Source: Clostridia bacterium (lineage in GTDB: Bacteria; Bacillota; Clostridia; Lachnospirales; Lachnospiraceae). Taken from it: a stretch of 64,000 nucleotides of DNA. Both the position numbers and the translations under genes were made by a program. A model generated the notes under the pieces. That model saw only the letters and a list, made by a program, of their open reading frames with translations. It was not told the DNA's origin and ran no database searches. Where the stretch lies: the NCBI GenBank assembly GCA_910576325.1, contig CAJTIM010000014.1:52578-116577 (forward strand), written 5' to 3'. This document shows positions 47,081 through 54,777 of the stretch, in pieces; positions within the stretch are counted from its first letter, which is position 1; every line of letters starts with the position of its first letter.

Positions 47081-47110
47081 TTCTCCACAAAGTTATCCAC
47101 ATTATCCACA
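47081..47110 (+). promoter_or_regulatory. Distal DnaA boxes upstream of dnaD
   Basis: A near box TTCTCCACA (47081-47089, 8 of 9) is followed by two abutting perfect TTATCCACA boxes at 47093-47101 and 47102-47110. The 20-mer at 47091-47110 is identical to that at 46925-46944. A reversed near box TGTGGACAA (8 of 9) is at 46987-46995. Confidence 0.85.
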
Positions 47111-47146
47111 TTTTTAATTCAAGCGCCCGGCATGGAAAAAGAACAT

Positions 47147-47174
47147 TTGCAATTTAAATCAGTTATGTTAAAAT
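47147..47174 (+). promoter_or_regulatory. Promoter of dnaD
   Basis: TTGCAA (47147-47152) and TAAAAT (47169-47174), 16 bases apart with a TG extension before the -10. The distal DnaA boxes end 36 bases upstream of the -35, a place where DnaA could regulate the primosome genes. Confidence 0.6.
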
Positions 47175-47216
47175 GTACAGGACAGCAGTAAACGGTACAA
47201 AAAGGAGCTGAACATC

Positions 47217-48221
47217 ATGACCCATTTCCAGCTGCACGGTCCCGCCGGAGGCGGCCACACACTGGTCTCCGACCTGTTTTTAGATGAATATATGCCGTCG
47301 GCCAACGGAGAGTACGTAAAGGTGTATCTCTATCTTCTGCGCTGCCTGAAATCGGACGTTCAGGATCTCTCCATTTCCCTGATTGCGGACAAGTTTGAGC
47401 ATACGGAAAATGATGTCAGGCGCGCTCTCAAGTATTGGGAAAAGCTGCATCTCCTAAAGCTGGAATACAACGAGTCCAAGGAGCTTACCGGTATCCGCCT
47501 GACGAATGAGGACGCCGGCAGCCGGCCGGCAGCACAGCCTCCCTCAGATCCCCCACAGCTCTCCCCTAAGCCTTCTCACAAGCCTATGAGCCGGGAGGAT
47601 ACGAAGCAGCTGCTTTTCATCTGTGAGCAGTATCTCGGGAAGACCTTAAGCTCCTCGGAAGTCTCCAAAATCATGTATTTCCATGATGTTTTGGGCTTTA
47701 GCGCGGATCTCATCGAGTACCTGGTGGAATACTGTGTATCCAAGCGGCACAAGAGTCTGCGCTACATAGAATCCGTTGCCTTAGGCTGGCACAAAAGCGG
47801 CTATACCACCGTCAGCCAGGCCAAGGAGCAGACAAATCTTTTCAATAAGACATATTTTTTTGTATTGAAGGCCTTTGGTATCTCCGGACGCAATCCGGTG
47901 GAGGCGGAGATCGCTTATATGGATAAATGGATGAAGGAATGGGGGTTCTCCGAGGAGCTGATTGGCGAAGCCTGCGGCCGCACCATGGGCGCCATTCATC
48001 AGCCGAGCTTCGAGTACGCGGACCGTATTCTGGAACGCTGGAAGGAAAAGGGCATCACCCGCTTTTCCGAGCTCGAGACGCTGGACAAGCAGCACCAAAG
48101 CGCCAGGCGCCCCGCAGATACCGCAGCTCCCAAAAAATCTCCCGCTCCCAACCGGTTCCATAATTTTGCAAAGCACAATTATGATATTCAGGAGCTGGAA
48201 AAAAAGCTGATTAATCATTGA
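47217..48221 (+). CDS. dnaD: DnaD-domain replication initiation protein
   Basis: 334 residues. The N-terminal winged helix (GEYVKVYLYLLRC, IADKFEHTENDVRRALKYWEK, residues about 32-85), a Pro-rich linker (about 105-125) and two DnaD_DnaB_II-type helical stretches (YLGKTLSSSEVSKIMYFHD; KWMKEWGFSEELIGEAC). In Firmicutes such proteins remodel the origin and help load the helicase. AAGGAG precedes ATG 47217. The helicase-loader gene follows by 15 bases. Confidence 0.9.
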   Translation: MTHFQLHGPAGGGHTLVSDLFLDEYMPSANGEYVKVYLYLLRCLKSDVQDLSISLIADKFEHTENDVRRALKYWEKLHLLKLEYNESKELTGIRLTNEDAGSRPAAQPPSDPPQLSPKPSHKPMSREDTKQLLFICEQYLGKTLSSSEVSKIMYFHDVLGFSADLIEYLVEYCVSKRHKSLRYIESVALGWHKSGYTTVSQAKEQTNLFNKTYFFVLKAFGISGRNPVEAEIAYMDKWMKEWGFSEELIGEACGRTMGAIHQPSFEYADRILERWKEKGITRFSELETLDKQHQSARRPADTAAPKKSPAPNRFHNFAKHNYDIQELEKKLINH

Positions 48222-48236
48222 TGGGAGGATAAGCTT

Positions 48237-49211
48237 TTGCCTTTGATGAACACACAGTACGATGCCATTATGCGCTCCTACGCGCAGAGACAAGCCGTAA
48301 GCCGCAGGAAGCTGGAGGAGCGCCTTGCGGACATTCAACGGCAGATTCCTGAATTATCCTCCCTGGAATCCTCCCTTGCCTCCCTGCAGGCCCGGAAGGT
48401 GCGGACAGCCATAGAGGGGAACCGGGAGGAGCTGAACCGCCTGAGCTCGGAGCTTGCACTTCTTTTGGCCAGGCGCGAAGACCTTCTTGAGGAGCACGGA
48501 TATTCCCTTGAGGATCTCAGGCCCTCCTACGTCTGCCCGGACTGTCAGGACACTGGTTATATCGGTGCGGAAAAATGCCACTGTTTCCTTCAGGCCGAAA
48601 TCAACCTTCTTTACCACCAGTCTCATCTTCAGGATGTACTGGAACGGGAGAACTTTCATGCCTTCTCCTACTCCTGGTATGAGGCTTCCGACAGGGAGAT
48701 TATGCGGCATCACGTGATGGATGCCAGGCTTTTTATCGAAGGCTTTGAGAAAGAGTTCCGCAATCTGCTTTTGCTGGGGAAGGTTGGTTCCGGCAAGACC
48801 TTTCTCTCCAACTGTATTGCAAAGGAGCTCATGGATACCGGACATTCCGTCGTGTATCTGACCGCCTTTCAGCTGTTTCAGCTTCTCTCCAAGGCCGTAT
48901 TCGGCGGGAATGACAGCCGGGAGGAGCCGGAAATACAAGCATATCCCTATATTTTCGACTGTGATCTGCTCATTATTGATGATCTGGGAACGGAGCTGCC
49001 CAATTCCTTTACGGTATCTCAGCTTTTCCTCTGTATCAATGAACGGATCCTGCGGAGACGGTCCACCCTGATTTCTTCTAATCTGGATATCGGCGCTTTG
49101 GAGGATCTCTATTCGGACCGCATATTATCCCGCATCATCAGCAGCTATACCATTTTGCAGTTTCCCGAAACAGATATACGAATTCAAAAGAAATTACGCA
49201 GCACTACTTAA
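48237..49211 (+). CDS. DnaC/DnaI-like helicase loader ATPase
   Basis: 324 residues. A coiled-coil N-terminus is followed by a four-Cys zinc knuckle (CPDCQDTG then CHC, about residues 98-118) and an AAA+ ATPase with Walker A GKVGSGKT and Walker B LLIIDDLGTE. This is the DnaI-type arrangement for loading DnaB/DnaC helicase. The start is TTG 48237 because GGAGG stands eight bases before it; the next ATG, 48246, is 17 bases away. Confidence 0.92.
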   Translation: MPLMNTQYDAIMRSYAQRQAVSRRKLEERLADIQRQIPELSSLESSLASLQARKVRTAIEGNREELNRLSSELALLLARREDLLEEHGYSLEDLRPSYVCPDCQDTGYIGAEKCHCFLQAEINLLYHQSHLQDVLERENFHAFSYSWYEASDREIMRHHVMDARLFIEGFEKEFRNLLLLGKVGSGKTFLSNCIAKELMDTGHSVVYLTAFQLFQLLSKAVFGGNDSREEPEIQAYPYIFDCDLLIIDDLGTELPNSFTVSQLFLCINERILRRRSTLISSNLDIGALEDLYSDRILSRIISSYTILQFPETDIRIQKKLRSTT

Positions 49212-49240
49212 GCAAATGATTAAAAATGGAGGACATTAAC

Positions 49241-50419
49241 ATGTTATTGCAACGCAGTCAGCGTGTATTGGAAACAATCCCTGTAGGCTCACTTGGCCTT
49301 ATCCCCCTGAAAAGCTGTCAGCAGCTAGGACAGCAGGTCAATGATTATCTGGTAAAATGGCGCCATTCCAGCGAGCTGGAGCACAAGTCCAACATTGCAT
49401 TTACTGGCTATGAGCGGGATTCCTATTTGATCGAAGCCAAAACTCCCCGCTTCGGGTCCGGCGAGGCAAAGGGCGCTCTTGCGGATTCCGTCCGGGGAAA
49501 TGACCTCTATCTGATGGTAGATGTCTGCAATTACAGCCTGACCTACAATCTTTACGGGCACACCAACCACATGTCACCGGATGACCACTTTCAGGATTTA
49601 AAGCGTGTAATCGCCGCTATCGGCGGAAAAGCCCGCAGGCTTACCGTGATTATGCCTTATCTCTACGAAAGCCGCCAGCACCGGCGAACGGCCCGGGAAT
49701 CCTTAGACTGCGCCCTGGCCCTTCAGGAGCTTGTGGAAATGGGCGTGGAAAATATTCTAACCTTTGAAGCCCACGATCCCCGCGTTCAAAATGCCATTCC
49801 TCTTCACGGCTTTGAAACAATCACCTCCGCCTACCAGATGGTAAAGGGACTTCTGGGGAGCGTGCCGGATCTGGAGCTGGACAGCGATCATATGCTGGTT
49901 ATCAGCCCTGACGAGGGCGGAATGTCACGCTCCGTCTACCTGGCCAATGTTCTGGGCCTGGATATGGGTATGTTTTACAAGAGAAGGGACTACACCAAGG
50001 TAATCGACGGCCGCAACCCCATTGTCGCCCATGAATTTTTGGGAAGCGATATCGAAGGAAAGGACATGATCATTGTGGATGATATGATTTCCTCGGGCGA
50101 CAGTATGCTGGAGGTTGCAAAGGAACTGAAGGCGCGCAAAGCAAGACGCATCTTTGTCTTCTCCACCTTCGGCCTTTTCACCAGCGGTCTGGACAAATTC
50201 GACCAGGCTTATGAGGAGGGTGTTATTGCCAAGGTCCTTACAACCAACCTGATTTATCAGACGCCGGAGCTCCTGAAGCGTCCTTATTATATCAACTGCG
50301 ACATGAGCAAATACATTGCTCTGCTCATTGATACCCTGAATCATGACGTATCCATCAGTGATCTTCTGGATCCCTATGAGCGTATTCAGGCCCTTATCAA
50401 AAAGTACAAGGAAAGATAA
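49241..50419 (+). CDS. Ribose-phosphate pyrophosphokinase-family protein
   Basis: 392 residues from ATG 49241, with GGAGG eight bases before it; the upstream ATG at 49226 spans that site. It has the PRPP-synthetase double fold: VIMPYLYESRQHRR is the ATP/catalytic loop, FEAHDPRVQNAIP the metal region and IVDDMISSGDSML the ribose-phosphate loop. Longer than bacterial Prs (about 315) by an N-terminal part of about 50 residues and an insert. It may supply PRPP for nucleotides, and for NAD salvage through PncB. Confidence 0.88.
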   Translation: MLLQRSQRVLETIPVGSLGLIPLKSCQQLGQQVNDYLVKWRHSSELEHKSNIAFTGYERDSYLIEAKTPRFGSGEAKGALADSVRGNDLYLMVDVCNYSLTYNLYGHTNHMSPDDHFQDLKRVIAAIGGKARRLTVIMPYLYESRQHRRTARESLDCALALQELVEMGVENILTFEAHDPRVQNAIPLHGFETITSAYQMVKGLLGSVPDLELDSDHMLVISPDEGGMSRSVYLANVLGLDMGMFYKRRDYTKVIDGRNPIVAHEFLGSDIEGKDMIIVDDMISSGDSMLEVAKELKARKARRIFVFSTFGLFTSGLDKFDQAYEEGVIAKVLTTNLIYQTPELLKRPYYINCDMSKYIALLIDTLNHDVSISDLLDPYERIQALIKKYKER

Positions 50420-50428
50420 GCGATCATA

Positions 50429-50472
50429 AAAGGGCGCCTGAAAAAGCCGAACGGCTTTTTCAGGCGCCCTTT
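50429..50472. terminator. Bidirectional terminator
   Basis: AAAGGGCGCCTGAAAAAGCC pairs with GGCTTTTTCAGGCGCCCTTT, perfect over 20 bases around GAAC. It lies between convergent genes. Confidence 0.9.
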
Positions 50473-50490
50473 ATTGCAGGACTCACGGCC

Positions 50491-51180
50491 TTATACCTTA
50501 AACCGGTATCCCACACCCCATATGGTTTCAATATATTGAGGCTTTGTGGAATTAAACTCTATCTTTTCACGGATTTTCTTAATGTGCACCGTTACCGTGG
50601 CTATATCCCCCACGGAATCCATATCCCATATCCTGCGGAACAGCTCCTCCTTGGTAAATACGTGATTGGGATTCTCCGCCAGAAAGGTAAGAAGATCAAA
50701 TTCCCGGGAGGTAAAATTCTTTTCCTCTCCGTTGACCCATACCCGGCGGGCCGTTTTGTCAATCTTAATTCCCCGAATCTCTATGACCGCATTCTCCCTT
50801 ACATTGCTGCTCACCAGCCGCTCATAGCGGGTCAGATGGGCCTTCACTCTGGCTACCAGCTCACTGGGGCTAAACGGCTTCGTCATATAATCATCCGCTC
50901 CCAGTCCCAGTCCGCGGATCTTATCAATGTCATCCTTCTTGGCAGAAACCATGATAATGGGGGTATTCTTCACCTCCCGCAGCTGGCGGCAAATCTCAAA
51001 TCCGTCCACTCCGGGCAGCATCAGATCCAAAATCACCAGATCCAAATCCTCCGCCAGCGCCCGCTCCAGTCCCTTTGTCCCTTCAGCCTCTATCTCAACC
51101 TCGAATCCGCTCAGCTCCAGATAATCCTTCTCCAGATCCGCAATGGACTCCTCGTCTTCAATAATTAATATTCTGCTCAT
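50491..51180 (-). CDS. OmpR-family response regulator
   Basis: 229 residues. The receiver has IIEDEES, LVILDLMLPG (phospho-Asp) and KPFSPSEL; the C-terminal winged helix has FTSREFDLLTFLAENP and TVHIKKIREK. It is the partner of the kinase gene upstream, whose stop it overlaps by four bases. Target genes are unknown. Confidence 0.94.
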   Translation of the reverse strand: MSRILIIEDEESIADLEKDYLELSGFEVEIEAEGTKGLERALAEDLDLVILDLMLPGVDGFEICRQLREVKNTPIIMVSAKKDDIDKIRGLGLGADDYMTKPFSPSELVARVKAHLTRYERLVSSNVRENAVIEIRGIKIDKTARRVWVNGEEKNFTSREFDLLTFLAENPNHVFTKEELFRRIWDMDSVGDIATVTVHIKKIREKIEFNSTKPQYIETIWGVGYRFKV

Positions 51181-52274
51181 GTCACCGGAACCTCCTGATA
51201 TTTTCTAAGGACAAAGTACATAACCGTTCCCGTATGCTCCTTACTGGTGGCCCAAACCTGGCCGCCGTGATCCTCAATAATCTTCTTCACAATGGACAAA
51301 CCGATTCCGCTCCCGCCCTGGGAAGAATTGCGGGATACGTCGGCCCGGTAAAAGCGGTCAAAAATCTGAGGCAGATCCTTGGCTGCAATTCCCTTTCCAT
51401 TATCCTCAATCTCAATCTGAATAAAATCCCCCACATCCTTCACCCGGATATTCACCATTCCTCTGGGCTTATCAATATATTTTATGGAATTTCCCACAAT
51501 ATTATTAATGACGCGCTTAATCTGCTCCGCGTCCGCAATGACCACAACATCCTCATCCACATAGTTAAAATAGGACAGCTCGATATCCTGCTCCTCAAGC
51601 TCAATGGACAGCTCTTCAATACAATCCGCAAAGTACGCATTCACATTAATCTTTTCAAAGGTATAGGGAATACGGTTCGTATCAATCTTTGAATAAAAGC
51701 TCAGTTCATTAATCAGACGATCCATGTCATTGGCCTTATTGTAAATGGTGCGGATATATTTTTCCTGCTTTTCCCGCGTATCGGCCACCCCGTCCATCAG
51801 TCCCTCCACATAGCCCTTCACGGCCGCTATGGGCGTCTTCAGATCATGAGAGATATTACTGATCAGTTCCTTGTTCTGGCGTTCGGATTCCACCTTTTCC
51901 TCCGCAGATTCCTTAAGACGCCTGCGCATCTCCTCAAAATCCGTACAGAGCTCCCCTATCTCATCATCTCCTCCGGCCGGCATCTCAAAATCCAGATTTC
52001 CCTCCGTAATCTTTTTGGTAGCTACCTGCAGGTGATGAATGGGAGTTACAATACTTTTGTAGATCCAAGCAGTCAAAAGCAGGCTGGTAAAAACCAGCAG
52101 CAAAACAATGGTCAGCGTCATATCCAGGAAAAGCGCTTCCGCCTCCACGCCATACAAATCTTTTATGGAATTAATCCGGTATCTTCCAAACCCGAAAAAG
52201 GCTGCTCCCGCAAAGCTAACCGGAACCAGAATCAGGGTCAGGAATGTGATAATTAATTTTGTACGAAGCTTCAT
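51177..52274 (-). CDS. Sensor histidine kinase
   Basis: 365 residues from ATG 52274. Two membrane helices (about 8-28 and 48-70) enclose only a short outside loop, so it may sense the membrane itself. HAMP (VTPIHHLQVATKKITEG), HisKA (SNISHDLKTPIAAVKG), and HATPase (NNIVGNSIKY, GSGIGLSIVKKI) follow. No ribosome site precedes the start; instead an extended -10 element lies 9 bases before it. The frame could be read from 52301, but that would put the promoter inside the gene. Confidence 0.9.
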   Translation of the reverse strand: MKLRTKLIITFLTLILVPVSFAGAAFFGFGRYRINSIKDLYGVEAEALFLDMTLTIVLLLVFTSLLLTAWIYKSIVTPIHHLQVATKKITEGNLDFEMPAGGDDEIGELCTDFEEMRRRLKESAEEKVESERQNKELISNISHDLKTPIAAVKGYVEGLMDGVADTREKQEKYIRTIYNKANDMDRLINELSFYSKIDTNRIPYTFEKINVNAYFADCIEELSIELEEQDIELSYFNYVDEDVVVIADAEQIKRVINNIVGNSIKYIDKPRGMVNIRVKDVGDFIQIEIEDNGKGIAAKDLPQIFDRFYRADVSRNSSQGGSGIGLSIVKKIIEDHGGQVWATSKEHTGTVMYFVLRKYQEVPVT

Positions 52275-52283
52275 AATACATTT

Positions 52284-52292
52284 ATTATAGCA
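52284..52292 (-). promoter_or_regulatory. Extended -10 promoter of the kinase-regulator operon (leaderless?)
   Basis: On the minus strand TGCTATAAT ends about nine bases before ATG 52274. Transcription would start only a few bases before the start codon, suggesting a leaderless or nearly leaderless message. No good -35 is seen. Confidence 0.5.
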
Positions 52293-52382
52293 TGGATGCA
52301 AAAAACATGCACAAAAAAGTATTATAAAAAATATAAATTTTTTATAAATTCTGCGTCTCTTTTCACTTCCTGCGCACCTGTT

Positions 52383-53447
52383 TTACAGATCCAGCTTCAT
52401 ATCTCCATATCGGATCCAGCCCCGCTTTCTCATAAACTCGGATACGGCCAAAGTCACAATCGCTGGAAGAATAAAATGCATTACAAGAATCTTAATCAGA
52501 GTAACCGCCGGCCCTTCTATGGGCGCCATCACCTGCCAGGTCATAATCTGCCCTACCAGTCCGCAGCTTCCCATACCGGAGCCGGAGGCATTGCTCTGCA
52601 TATTCATCAGCATGGTTCCCACAGGCCCCAAAACGGCGCTGGAGACAATGGCCGGAATCCAGATCACCGGCCTGCGGATGATATTGGGAACCTGAAGCAT
52701 GGAGGTTCCCAACCCCTGAGCCAAAAGGCCGCCCGCCTTATTTTCGCGCCAGCTTGCCACGGCGAAGCCCACCATGTTGCAGCAGCAGCCTACGGTGGCC
52801 GCCCCCGCCGCGATTCCGGACAAATTCAGAATGATTCCAAGGGCAGCCGAGCTGATAGGCAAAGTCAGAATCATCCCCATCAGCACGGACACAATCATTC
52901 CCATAAGGAAAGGCTGCTGAATCGTTCCCCAGTTAATCAGGGCCCCCAAAGCTCCCATAAAGCGGCTGATCGGCGGTCCCAGAATCAGACCTACCGCCGA
53001 GCCGGACAGGATCACCGTCAGGGGCGTCACCAGAATATCAACCTTCGTCTTCCCGGACACCAGGCGTCCCAGCTCAATTCCCACCAGAGCGGCAATAAAG
53101 GCTCCCAGAGGCTCACCCGGGCCGGCCAGGACAATAGCTCCCTCTACGAGAACCTTCCCTGCCAGAATATTAGAAGCAAAGGCTCCTGTCATACCTGCCG
53201 TGGCCGCCGAAAAAATCACCAAAGGACTTGCCTTGAACTTGCAGGCCGTTCCCACACCGATCCCGGCTCCCGTAACGGCTGCCGCCATTTTGCCAAAAAA
53301 ATAAACGGTATCCCCTGCGCCGCCTCCTATGAGAAGTCCGATCTGCTGGATGATCGTACCTGTCAGCAGGGTGGCAAACAACCCCAGGGCCATACCGCTT
53401 AAGCCGTCAATAAAAATGTGATTCCCTATCTTTTTCAGTTTTTCCAT
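52383..53447 (-). CDS. PTS_EIIC_2-type membrane transporter, candidate NiaR target
   Basis: 354 residues, mostly membrane helices rich in Gly and Ala (about nine or ten segments). The pattern GNHIFIDGLSGMALGLFATLL and the repeated GTIIQQIG and GTIQQPFLMG segments match the PTS_EIIC_2 family (EIIC-like proteins without EIIA or EIIB domains). No phosphorylation domain is present, so it may work as a facilitator. It has its own promoter with a NiaR-like site and follows niaR, so transport of niacin or a related compound is a testable guess. Confidence 0.8.
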   Translation of the reverse strand: MEKLKKIGNHIFIDGLSGMALGLFATLLTGTIIQQIGLLIGGGAGDTVYFFGKMAAAVTGAGIGVGTACKFKASPLVIFSAATAGMTGAFASNILAGKVLVEGAIVLAGPGEPLGAFIAALVGIELGRLVSGKTKVDILVTPLTVILSGSAVGLILGPPISRFMGALGALINWGTIQQPFLMGMIVSVLMGMILTLPISSAALGIILNLSGIAAGAATVGCCCNMVGFAVASWRENKAGGLLAQGLGTSMLQVPNIIRRPVIWIPAIVSSAVLGPVGTMLMNMQSNASGSGMGSCGLVGQIMTWQVMAPIEGPAVTLIKILVMHFILPAIVTLAVSEFMRKRGWIRYGDMKLDL

Positions 53448-53488
53448 AACCGCTCCTCTTTTCCGCGTCCTGCGCTATGTAAAGTCAA

Positions 53489-53499
53489 CTGTCTTGTCA
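53489..53499 (-). promoter_or_regulatory. Candidate NiaR operator before the PTS_EIIC_2 gene
   Basis: Minus-strand TGACAAGACAG, identical to the site at 7481-7491 before pncB. It lies a few bases past the predicted transcription start, as expected for a repressor. Confidence 0.62.
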
Positions 53500-53509
53500 G
53501 CTAATCAGG

Positions 53510-53538
53510 AGCTTATCACATTTGCGGCGGGAAGTCAA
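53510..53538 (-). promoter_or_regulatory. Promoter between niaR and the PTS_EIIC_2 gene
   Basis: Minus-strand TTGACT (53538-53533, overlapping the niaR stop) and TAAGCT (53515-53510), 17 bases apart with a TG extension. Confidence 0.5.
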
Positions 53539-54068
53539 GCTTCCATTAAATATCCCCTTTCCCGCAGCGCACACTCAATCTGCTCTATGGTCTTTGCGTC
53601 CTTTGCTACAATTGTATGGTAATGGACATCCTCCGTCAGCTCCTTCAAGGGCTTCACCCGGTTTTCGCTCATTCTCTCATAAAATTCATCCGCATCCTGC
53701 CGGCTGGCTATAATGAGGTCCACCGCTATCTGTCCATAAAGCTCATGCTCCACTACGACATCCAGGATCTTTCCTCCCATATCCACAATGGTATAAAACT
53801 CGTCCGGCACCTGCTCCGTCGTATGGCGGACACGGACCGTTTTCTTTGTCTCTCCCGCACTCCGTTCCGGTTCAAACAAAAGATAACCCTTGTTGGTGGA
53901 AAGAATATTTTTGTTAATTGCCCGCAGAAGAGCCACATCCTGCACAATCACCTGCCGGCTCACCTTCAGTCTTCCGGCCAGCTCCGTGCCCGATATGGGG
54001 CGACTGCTCTCTTTCAGAAGCCGTATAATTTCCTCTCTTCTTCCCTCTCCGTCCAGTATCTTTTCCAT
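53535..54068 (-). CDS. niaR: Niacin-responsive repressor NiaR (HTH_11 plus 3H domain)
   Basis: 177 residues. The winged helix (RREEIIRLLKESSRPISGTEL and VSRQVIVQDVALLRA, residues about 9-50) binds DNA. The 3H domain has its His positions in VRHTTEQ, VVEHELYG and DVHYHTIVAKD. In the YrxA/NiaR family it binds niacin with a metal ion and represses niacin and NAD genes. It follows tcdA by 13 bases. Confidence 0.92.
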   Translation of the reverse strand: MEKILDGEGRREEIIRLLKESSRPISGTELAGRLKVSRQVIVQDVALLRAINKNILSTNKGYLLFEPERSAGETKKTVRVRHTTEQVPDEFYTIVDMGGKILDVVVEHELYGQIAVDLIIASRQDADEFYERMSENRVKPLKELTEDVHYHTIVAKDAKTIEQIECALRERGYLMEA

Positions 54069-54081
54069 GCCTTACACCTTT

Positions 54082-54777
54082 CTACCTTATTCCGGTCAAA
54101 TCCTTTACTACTTCCCCCGCCAGAATCAATCCGGCCACAGCAGGAACAAAGGCCGTACTTCCGGGAACCCTCCGCTCCTTATCGGCCGGCTGTCTCGCCC
54201 TCTCTTCGGAGTATACCACCTTAAGGCTTCCGATACCTCTGCTTTTACATTCCCGCCGCATCACCCGCGCCAGAGGGCACACACTGGTTTCATAAATATC
54301 CGCCACCTTAAAGGCCGCGGGATCAAGCTTATTCCCCGCCCCCATGGAGCTGATAACCGGCGTTCCCGCCTTCTGCGCCTCCATCACAAGCCCAAGCTTG
54401 CCCGTCACCGTATCAATGGCATCCACTATATAATCATAGGAAGAAAAATCAAATTCTCCGGAAGTTTCCGGAAGATAAAAACAGTTATGAACCCTTACTT
54501 CCGCCTCAGGATTGATATCCAGGATTCGTTCCCTCATTACCTCCGTCTTGTACCTTCCTACGGTACTTTGAAGCGCTACAATCTGCCGGTTCAGATTGGA
54601 TTCGCTTACCCTGTCATTATCAATCAAATCAAGGGCTCCCACACCGCTGCGGGCCAGCGCCTCCGCCGCATGGCCTCCCACGCCCCCTATACCGAATACG
54701 GCCACCCTTGCATCCTTCAGGCGCCTCATAGCCTCCGCTCCAAGCAAAAGCTCCGTTCTTGCAAATCGCTCTGTCAT
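54082..54777 (-). CDS. tcdA: tRNA threonylcarbamoyladenosine dehydratase
   Basis: 231 residues. The E1-like ATP loop GIGGVGGHAAEAL is near residue 29 and DxxxxSNLNRQ follows (DNDRVSESNLNRQ). The end segment GSTAFVPAVAGLILAGEVV is typical of TcdA/CsdL. It cyclises t6A37 in tRNA. The Cys in ETSVCPLARVMR fits the family. It overlaps the upstream membrane-protein gene by four bases. Confidence 0.92.
   Translation of the reverse strand: MTERFARTELLLGAEAMRRLKDARVAVFGIGGVGGHAAEALARSGVGALDLIDNDRVSESNLNRQIVALQSTVGRYKTEVMRERILDINPEAEVRVHNCFYLPETSGEFDFSSYDYIVDAIDTVTGKLGLVMEAQKAGTPVISSMGAGNKLDPAAFKVADIYETSVCPLARVMRRECKSRGIGSLKVVYSEERARQPADKERRVPGSTAFVPAVAGLILAGEVVKDLTGIR

Noticed and set aside
52296..53402. 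368-codon plus-strand frame opposite the PTS_EIIC_2 gene
   Set aside because: Gly/Ala-rich membrane helices on the minus strand produce an Arg/His/Ser-rich open shadow on plus; no initiation site.
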